From NCBI GenBank assembly GCA_029858165.1, contig JAOUFO010000092.1, positions 1 to 6,990 on the forward strand: a stretch of DNA of 6,990 bases, read 5' to 3'. This DNA comes from Deltaproteobacteria bacterium (GTDB lineage Bacteria; SAR324; JACQKK01). The translations under genes were made by a program, and so were the position numbers. Below the pieces are notes generated by a model. The model was not told the origin of the DNA. It did no database searches and saw only the letters and a list, made by a program, of their open reading frames with translations. Of this stretch, positions 1 to 4,271 are shown in pieces; position 1 is the stretch's first letter, and each line of letters opens with the position of its first letter.

Positions 1-9
1 GAGGGGCGG

Positions 10-284
10 GCTGGTTGCACTTCTTTTTGGGTCCTTGTCCGGCAACCAGCACCAACGTTTATTTGTCGCCTGTCGGCTCCAAATCACTTGGCCGGGCTGG
101 TTGCACTTCTTTTTGGGTCCTTGTCCGGCAACCAGCACCAGCGTTTATTTGTCGCCTGTCGGCTCCAAATCACTTGGCCGGGCTGGTTGCACTTCTTTTT
201 GGGTCCTTGTCCGGCAACCAGCACCAACGTTTATTTGTCGCCTGTCGGCTCCAAATCACTTGGCCGGGCTGGTTGCACTTCTTT
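10..284. repeat. 86-bp tandem repeat array, three full copies plus a partial fourth
   Basis: Full units run 10-95, 96-181 and 182-267, and a partial unit runs 268 to about 284. The full units are identical except for A to G at 141. Each unit contains a perfect 9-bp inverted repeat, GCTGGTTGC and GCAACCAGC, separated by 23 bp (10-18 with 42-50 in the first unit, recurring every 86 bp). Each also has a small CCAA-ATCAC-TTGG hairpin. The last copy breaks off at the stop codon of the leftward gene ending at 283. The first nine bases of the window match the unit poorly, so the array may begin near position 10, but too little flank is visible to be sure. The unit is not a multiple of three, and the open frames crossing it look like artefacts of the repetition. 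No other gene is seen in 1-282. Possible roles are a partition centromere, a terminator region for the leftward operon, or a neutral minisatellite. Confidence 0.95.
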
Positions 285-1074
285 AGGGGGTCACCGTTTT
301 CATTCGATTTTGAATCGCCTTTTTCACCTGGGCCAAATCTTTTTGCAGGCGGTCCAGGTCCTTTAAAGCTTCCTGACAGGTCTGGGCGGAATCCAATTGA
401 GAGGCCACCCGGTTTAAGTGGTTGAAGGCCCCCAGAGCGTCCGCCAGCTTTGAGGCCACATCGGGTTCAGGGGGGGTCTGGGTGGAAGCGGGCAACAACT
501 TGCGTTCCCGGTATCGGCGGATTTCCTCCAACACATCCCGGTAGCTGGCGGTGGCTCTTCCATCACACGCCCGCTGCCAAATATCCTCCCGTTCCCTGGG
601 GTCCGGGATGGCGGAAAGCTTTAGGGATTTGCTCCAGCCGTACCGTTCTATTTCCCGCGCCCCTGCCAGCCTGCGGTCCTTATCCAACAACTGGAAAGAA
701 TCGGCCACAATGCACAATTCAGAAATCCGCCGGAAATCCAGGTCCATTTTTTCTGCCAAAAAGCTTCGCTGCTCCACCGGGTCCGGGAGATTGGATTTTA
801 CCGTAAGCACAATGCGCAGCACGGATGGAGCGATTTTTACCGCAGCCTCATCCACAAACGCGCTGGCCTGGTTTACAAAAGAAATCTCCTCCAGCAGGGC
901 TTCCCGGTTTTCCCAGTCAAACAACAACTCGGATGGGTTTGCCGGTACAGGTGAGGCCCAGCGGGACTGGATCAACTGCATCATCCCTTGGGGTTCCGTG
1001 CGCACGGAATCGTCCAAAGAGGTTTGGGTTTGAGGCGCAAGCAGGGAGTCTGCCGAAAGGATCCTTCTAGCCAT
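283..1074 (-). CDS. ParA-associated protein of unknown family (candidate partition partner)
   Basis: This 263-aa protein is encoded directly after parA. Its ATG overlaps the parA stop by 8 bp (ATGGCTAG on the minus strand), and AGGA lies 5 nt before the start, so translational coupling is likely. I do not recognise the family. It lacks the usual ParB signatures: there is no GERR-type box and no N-terminal ParB/Srx-like pattern. Visible features are a polar N-terminus (about 1-50), a mostly helical middle, a GWSKS segment at 146-150 followed by charged helices to about 192 that could form a helix-turn-helix-like DNA-binding unit, a Pro-rich linker near 195-205, and a C-terminal amphipathic stretch (about 206-258) with leucine heptads that could be a coiled coil for dimerisation. 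No signal peptide or membrane segment is seen. By position it is the likely partner or adaptor of the ParA, analogous to ParB. This role is inferred from context only. Confidence 0.8.
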   Translation of the reverse strand: MARRILSADSLLAPQTQTSLDDSVRTEPQGMMQLIQSRWASPVPANPSELLFDWENREALLEEISFVNQASAFVDEAAVKIAPSVLRIVLTVKSNLPDPVEQRSFLAEKMDLDFRRISELCIVADSFQLLDKDRRLAGAREIERYGWSKSLKLSAIPDPREREDIWQRACDGRATASYRDVLEEIRRYRERKLLPASTQTPPEPDVASKLADALGAFNHLNRVASQLDSAQTCQEALKDLDRLQKDLAQVKKAIQNRMKTVTP

Positions 1075-1846
1075 GGATTTCCTGGGTGTTGAGCATTCGT
1101 TGGTGAATCTCCTTCACCAGAGAGACATAACAACCCCTGGCCCGAATATCCTGGGTTTCCAGGGGTGTCTGGTGGTTTTGGGCCGCCGAGGCGATGGCGG
1201 TGGACAGGGGGATGGCTGTCTGGAACATCAGGTCCGGGAAGGCGGCCATCAAAGAATCCCGGTTCACCCGGTTTTGAATCACTGTTTCCCGGTGCATGGT
1301 GATGGCGATGCCCAGAACTTTGGCCTTTACCTTGTGTTTGGTGCGAAAAAAATCCAGGTAAGACATCAGGTTGGCAATCCCGGTCAGGGAAAGATAATCG
1401 GTATGGGTGGGAATGATGATATAGTCGGCGATGGACAGCACGTTGTCGTTGATGATGGACAAGGTGGGGGGCAGGTCCCAAATCAGCAGGGAGCGGGAAT
1501 CAAACTCCTTCAGCAGATAATCCCGAAAATAGGTTTCCGGGGAGGGGGCCTTGTACATTTGTTTTTCGGCTTCGTACAAATGGAGCCGTCCGGATTCCAC
1601 CACATAAAAAGAATAATCCTTGCCATACTGGATCAGGTCCAGGGTATCGGATGCCTTGTACAGGTAACTGCCCAGGGTGTTTTCACTTTTCAGATTCAGG
1701 GATATGGCCACATTGCCCTGGTTGTCGGCATCTATCAACACGATTTCCCGGTTGGGATTGGCCAGAGCGTATTGGTGGGCCAAGGCCACGGACAGGGTTG
1801 TTTTGCCGGTGCCGCCCTTGGCGGAAAGAATTGCGATGTTGATCAT
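1067..1846 (-). CDS. parA: ParA/Soj-family partition ATPase
   Basis: The 259-aa protein has the length of chromosomal Soj or type Ib ParA proteins and no N-terminal helix-turn-helix extension. The deviant Walker A motif KGGTGKTT spans residues 10-17, with the signature lysine K10. The A' motif DADNQGN begins at D39 and Walker B is WDLPP around D124. The C-terminal pattern (VLGIAITM, then a basic stretch, then IPLSTAIASA) also fits the family. Such ATPases bind DNA nonspecifically as ATP dimers and are driven off by a partner protein, positioning DNA or large cargo. The start is chosen because MINIAILSAKGG is the normal ParA N-terminus; AGGAG lies 12 nt upstream (1859-1863), rather far, inside an inverted repeat. 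It overlaps the following gene by 8 bp. The partner is not a recognisable ParB, so an orphan ParA that positions something other than the chromosome is an alternative. Confidence 0.93.
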   Translation of the reverse strand: MINIAILSAKGGTGKTTLSVALAHQYALANPNREIVLIDADNQGNVAISLNLKSENTLGSYLYKASDTLDLIQYGKDYSFYVVESGRLHLYEAEKQMYKAPSPETYFRDYLLKEFDSRSLLIWDLPPTLSIINDNVLSIADYIIIPTHTDYLSLTGIANLMSYLDFFRTKHKVKAKVLGIAITMHRETVIQNRVNRDSLMAAFPDLMFQTAIPLSTAIASAAQNHQTPLETQDIRARGCYVSLVKEIHQRMLNTQEIHG

Positions 1847-1848
1847 GG

Positions 1849-1871
1849 AATCCGGGAACTCCTGCCGGATT
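1849..1871 (-). promoter_or_regulatory. 7-bp inverted repeat around the parA Shine-Dalgarno
   Basis: AATCCGG (1849-1855) and CCGGATT (1865-1871) form a perfect dyad with a 9-nt spacer. Read on the minus strand, the spacer is CAGGAGTTC, so the AGGAG ribosome-binding sequence of parA would sit in the loop of an mRNA hairpin two bases before the ATG. It could be an RNA control element or a DNA operator. The symmetry is seen directly; the function is inferred. Confidence 0.5.
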
Positions 1872-1921
1872 GGGGCAGGGATGTTTGGTTCAGGTTTGTT
1901 GGTTTATGGTGGAGGGTTAGA

Positions 1922-1994
1922 AGCGGGCGACGGGATTTGAACCCGCGGCCCTCAGCTTGGGAAGCTGATGCTCTACCAACTGAGCTACACCCGC
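1922..1994 (-). tRNA. tRNA-Gly (anticodon CCC)
   Basis: The minus strand folds as a complete 73-nt cloverleaf. The 7-bp acceptor stem is GCGGGTG with CGCCCGC (one G-U pair). The D arm is GCTC/GAGC around AGTTGGTA. The anticodon stem TCAGC/GCTGA holds the loop TTCCCAA, giving anticodon CCC, which reads the glycine codon GGG. The variable region is 5 nt, and the T arm is GCGGG/CCCGT with loop TTCAAAT. The discriminator base is T. CCA is not encoded: the gene is followed by TCTAAC, so the 3' end must be added enzymatically. It lies 75 bp upstream of parA on the same strand with no clear terminator between. Confidence 0.97.
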
Positions 1995-2003
1995 GACAAC
2001 CAT

Positions 2004-2033
2004 ATTGTTAGGCATAGGCCGGGCGGCTGTCAA
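2004..2033 (-). promoter_or_regulatory. Sigma70-type promoter of the tRNA-Gly gene
   Basis: Read leftwards, a perfect TTGACA -35 hexamer lies at 2028-2033. A weak -10 follows: TAACAA at 17-bp spacing (2005-2010) or AACAAT at 18 bp (2004-2009). The predicted start falls a few bases before the mature tRNA 5' end at 1994. This promoter could also supply transcripts reading into parA and its partner. Confidence 0.65.
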
Positions 2034-2043
2034 GGGCAGCCGC
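2023..2043. promoter_or_regulatory. 7-bp inverted repeat overlapping the tRNA -35 box
   Basis: GCGGCTG (2023-2029) and CAGCCGC (2037-2043) are a perfect dyad with a 7-nt spacer. The TTGACA hexamer at 2028-2033 lies partly in one arm and partly in the spacer. It could be an operator controlling the tRNA/parA transcript. Read rightward it is not followed by a T-run, so a terminator is unlikely. Confidence 0.4.
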
Positions 2044-2065
2044 ATCTCCCAGGCCGATTTAATTC

Positions 2066-2116
2066 TCCACCGGGGGGTTTCCTTGATCCCCAGGGGGGGG
2101 GAAGGGTCCCGGTGGA
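2066..2116. repeat. 9-bp inverted repeat enclosing a G9 homopolymer
   Basis: TCCACCGGG (2066-2074) and CCCGGTGGA (2108-2116) are perfectly complementary across a 33-nt spacer. The spacer itself contains CCTT/AAGG and CCCC/GGGG pairing options and a run of nine G at 2093-2101. No T-run follows on either strand, so it does not look like an intrinsic terminator. It lies just upstream of the putative cmk -10 element. Confidence 0.5.
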
Positions 2117-2135
2117 TTGTTCGGAACGGTTTGTT

Positions 2136-2141
2136 TATAGT
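2136..2141 (+). promoter_or_regulatory. Possible -10 element for cmk
   Basis: TATAGT matches the sigma70 -10 consensus at five of six positions. At 17-bp spacing the -35 candidate TGGATT (2113-2118) matches only three of six. A start a few bases downstream would place parS within the first 30 nt or so of the cmk leader. Confidence 0.3.
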
Positions 2142-2156
2142 GGTTGGAGCCGATGG

Positions 2157-2176
2157 AATGTTTCACGTGAAACATT
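2157..2176. promoter_or_regulatory. parS: Consensus parS centromere site
   Basis: TGTTTCACGTGAAACA at 2159-2174 is the canonical bacterial parS sequence with no mismatch, extended by AT/AT flanks into a 20-bp perfect palindrome. In well-studied systems ParB (Spo0J) loads here as a CTP-dependent clamp to nucleate the partition complex, and such sites cluster near the chromosome origin. The site is 311 bp from the start of parA and 41 bp upstream of the cmk ATG. No canonical ParB gene lies in this window, so the cognate protein would have to be encoded elsewhere. Confidence 0.93.
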
Positions 2177-2216
2177 GGACCATCCAACCCTCCACTTCTT
2201 TGTTTGGATAAAACCG

Positions 2217-2900
2217 ATGTTGATCATCACCCTGGATGGCCCGGGGGGGTCCGGCAAAAGCACCATCGCCCAGGCCCTGGCCAAAAAAATGGGATATTAT
2301 TTTCTTTCCACCGGGCTGATTTATCGCACCCTGGCCTGGCATTTATCCGGTTTGGGTTGGGATGGGGTTTCGCCGGTGGACCCGGTCTGGTTAAATGGGT
2401 TTCACATGAAGGTGGATTCCCAGGGGCGGGTCCATGTAAATGGAAAAGTGGTGGAGGTCCATTTGCATGAGGATGCCATCTCCCGTCTGGCATCGGTGGT
2501 CAGCACCCAGCCCTTGGTTCGGGAGCGGTCCAACCGGATTCAACGGGAGATTGCCCAGGGGATTGAGCAGGACAACAGTTTTTCCGGCATGGTAATTGAA
2601 GGCAGAGACAGCGGTACAGTGGTGTTTCCCCAGGCCGGGGCCAAGTTTTTTATCACCGCCAGCCCGGAGGAAAGAGCCCGGCGCCGGTTTGAGGATTTGG
2701 TGCGGCTGGACCCTTCCACCCGGTTTGAAGCGGTTCTGGAAGGGCTGCGGGAGCGGGACAAACGGGATGCCGAGCGGGAAATTGCCCCGTTGAAACCGGC
2801 GGTGGATGCCATTGTGGTGGATACTTCCACCCTGTCTTTTGAGGAGGTGTTAAAAGATATAGCAGGCCGATTGGCCCGTTTAAGCCGACAGGCCCCTTGA
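2217..2900 (+). CDS. cmk: Cytidylate kinase (CMP/dCMP kinase)
   Basis: This 227-aa cytosolic enzyme phosphorylates CMP and dCMP with ATP, recycling pyrimidine nucleotides. Its length matches the bacterial family (about 225 aa). The P-loop GPGGSGKS is at residues 8-15. STGLIYR (31-37) occupies the NMP-binding position usually written DTGxxYR, so the normal Asp is Ser here, while Tyr and Arg are kept. A CMP-binding insert follows (about 60-105, including VNGK and the STQPLVRE segment). The EGRDSGT block is at 128-134, and RARRRF and the RDKRDAERE/PLKPAVDA lid region follow, all typical. The frame is open far upstream, but MLIITLDGPGGSGKS is the family's usual start; only a weak GGA lies 8-10 nt before it. 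The leader carries parS. A 151-bp gap separates it from the next gene. Confidence 0.95.
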   Translation: MLIITLDGPGGSGKSTIAQALAKKMGYYFLSTGLIYRTLAWHLSGLGWDGVSPVDPVWLNGFHMKVDSQGRVHVNGKVVEVHLHEDAISRLASVVSTQPLVRERSNRIQREIAQGIEQDNSFSGMVIEGRDSGTVVFPQAGAKFFITASPEERARRRFEDLVRLDPSTRFEAVLEGLRERDKRDAEREIAPLKPAVDAIVVDTSTLSFEEVLKDIAGRLARLSRQAP

Positions 2901-3051
2901 TATTGTGTTGTATGGAACACACATCCGTGCTGTTTTACCCACAGAAACTTTGGCGGAACTGCCGAACCCTCCCGGTTAACCAATAAACCCTCGGGGGGTT
3001 TGGGATGGGATAAAAAATCCCCGCAAAGATTTCATCCAATCAATAAGGATT
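2901..3051. other. Intergenic region between cmk and the glmU-like gene
   Basis: This 151-bp stretch holds no gene. It contains a palindrome GGTTAACC (2974-2981) and two small hairpins: AAACCC/GGGTTT (2985-2990 with 2996-3001) and GGGAT/ATCCC around five A (3007-3021). Neither is followed by a convincing T-run, so termination here is uncertain. AAGGA at 3045-3049 is the only Shine-Dalgarno candidate for the next gene and lies just 2 nt before its ATG. No strong promoter could be identified by eye. Confidence 0.5.
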
Positions 3052-4257
3052 ATGAAAGCTGTCATTCTTGCCGCGGCCCCCAGTGATAAACTGAAGCCCT
3101 TTACTGAAACCAGGGCCAAGTCCATGATCCGGGTGGCCGGAAAGCCCATTTTAGAGCACATCACCCTGTCCTTGAAACAGGCCGGCATCCGGGATTTGCT
3201 GGTTGTGGTGGGCCACCACCGGGAATCCATAGAATCCACCATGGGCCATGGACACGCCTATGATGTCTCCATTGATTACATGGTGCAGGAAACCCCCCTG
3301 GGGATCGGGTCCGCCCTGATGGCCTGCCGCCAGGAATTGATGGGTGAACCCTTTATGCTGGTGTATGGGGATGTTCTGGCCACCGGCCATCCGTTTCAAC
3401 GGGTGCTGGAGCATCATGCTGAAACCGGCGGGGGGGTGGCCGCGGTGGCCTTGCCGCGATCCTCAAAAAACTTCGGCAATGTGTATATGGACCCGGAGAT
3501 GAAAATCACCAAGCTGGTGGAAAAACCGGAAGATTCCCACCTGGCCAATTATGTGTTTGCCGGGATTTTTGTGTTGCCACCGGAAGTGTTTCAACTGTTG
3601 GAGCAGAACAACCAGGACATGGAACAGTGCTTTCAAAAACTGATTGAAAACCGGGCGCTCCACGCCACCCTGTGGGATGGGGATTGGATAGACATCACCC
3701 GCCCCTGGCATATTCTGGATGCCAACCGGATGCTGATGGACCTGTGGCCTCAGATGGAAATCCACCATTCGGTAAAAATGGAAGGGTCCGTTCATTTGGA
3801 AGGGCCGGTCCATATTGAAGAAAACGTGGTGATCGGCGCGGGCAGTGTGCTCAAAGGGCCGTGCTATATTGGGGCCGGAAGTTATATCGGCAACAACACG
3901 CTGATCCGGGAATACACCGCTTTGGGACCGGATTCATCCGTGGGGTATGGCACCGAACTGAAAAACTGTGTGCTGTTCGGCAAATCCACCCTGGGCCGCC
4001 TGTCCTACATCGGAGACAGCGTGATCGGGGAAAAGGTCCATCTGGGCACCGGATGCTGTACCGTGAACTTTTATCCAGATGGAACCCCCATCCGCATGGA
4101 AGGGGAATCCGGCCTGCTGGATACCGGGGTGGAAAAACTGGGCGCCATGATAGGGGATAATGTGATCATCGGGGCACGCCATGTGCTGGAGCCGGGAACC
4201 CGGATCCGGTCAAACCACAAGGTGGCGGACATGGTCACCATTCGCACCGAGCTTTAA
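3052..4257 (+). CDS. Archaeal-type GlmU-like nucleotidyltransferase / left-handed beta-helix protein
   Basis: The 401-aa protein has an N-terminal sugar-phosphate nucleotidyltransferase domain (about 1-230) and a C-terminal hexapeptide beta-helix (about 235-385). Landmarks are the MKAVILAA start, GIGSAL (84-89), YGD (105-107), VEKP (156-159), DWIDITRPWHILDAN (211-225) and LSYIGDS (317-323). Length and layout match archaeal bifunctional GlmU enzymes such as Sulfolobus ST0452, which make UDP-GlcNAc from glucosamine-1-phosphate, acetyl-CoA and UTP. It lies 14 bp before glmS, supporting amino-sugar metabolism. Two oddities stand out. The glycine-rich loop reads AAAPSDKLKPFTETRAK (7-23) instead of the usual AAGxGxRLxP...RPK. 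The residue before LSYIGD is Arg316, where GlmU proteins have the catalytic His. Specificity is therefore open: a related sugar nucleotidyltransferase or a protein with only one activity is possible. The start is fixed by homology, although its ribosome-binding site is poorly spaced. Confidence 0.85.
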   Translation: MKAVILAAAPSDKLKPFTETRAKSMIRVAGKPILEHITLSLKQAGIRDLLVVVGHHRESIESTMGHGHAYDVSIDYMVQETPLGIGSALMACRQELMGEPFMLVYGDVLATGHPFQRVLEHHAETGGGVAAVALPRSSKNFGNVYMDPEMKITKLVEKPEDSHLANYVFAGIFVLPPEVFQLLEQNNQDMEQCFQKLIENRALHATLWDGDWIDITRPWHILDANRMLMDLWPQMEIHHSVKMEGSVHLEGPVHIEENVVIGAGSVLKGPCYIGAGSYIGNNTLIREYTALGPDSSVGYGTELKNCVLFGKSTLGRLSYIGDSVIGEKVHLGTGCCTVNFYPDGTPIRMEGESGLLDTGVEKLGAMIGDNVIIGARHVLEPGTRIRSNHKVADMVTIRTEL

Positions 4258-4261
4258 GGAG
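4256..4261 (+). promoter_or_regulatory. Ribosome-binding site of glmS
   Basis: AAGGAG overlaps the TAA stop of the upstream gene and lies 10 nt before the glmS ATG. This supports the chosen start and suggests translation of the two genes is linked on one mRNA. Confidence 0.75.
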
Positions 4262-4271
4262 AACGACCAAC

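Noticed and set aside
10..284. CRISPR array
   Set aside because: The repeated unit is 86 bp with no distinct variable spacers; adjacent units are identical over their full length.
15..425. Overlapping plus-strand open frames crossing the 86-bp repeats, with repetitive translations
   Set aside because: The unit length is not divisible by three, so the same sequence is read in all three frames. This explains the long open frames. No ribosome-binding site or family resemblance is seen, and the frame runs into the opposite-strand gene.
675..683. DnaA-box-like TTATCCAAC and another at about 4072
   Set aside because: Isolated, imperfect and inside coding sequence, with no AT-rich unwinding region, so not an origin.
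1073..2011. 312-aa plus-strand open frame opposite parA
   Set aside because: It is antisense to a clear ParA gene and runs through the tRNA, with low-complexity Gly/Val/Gln-rich translation.
1968..2216. 83-residue N-terminal extension of cmk through the tRNA and parS
   Set aside because: The frame is open by chance. The family's N-terminus begins at 2217, and the extension would start inside the tRNA gene.
2985..3021. Intrinsic terminator after cmk
   Set aside because: Two short hairpins exist, but neither has a long GC stem followed by a T-run.
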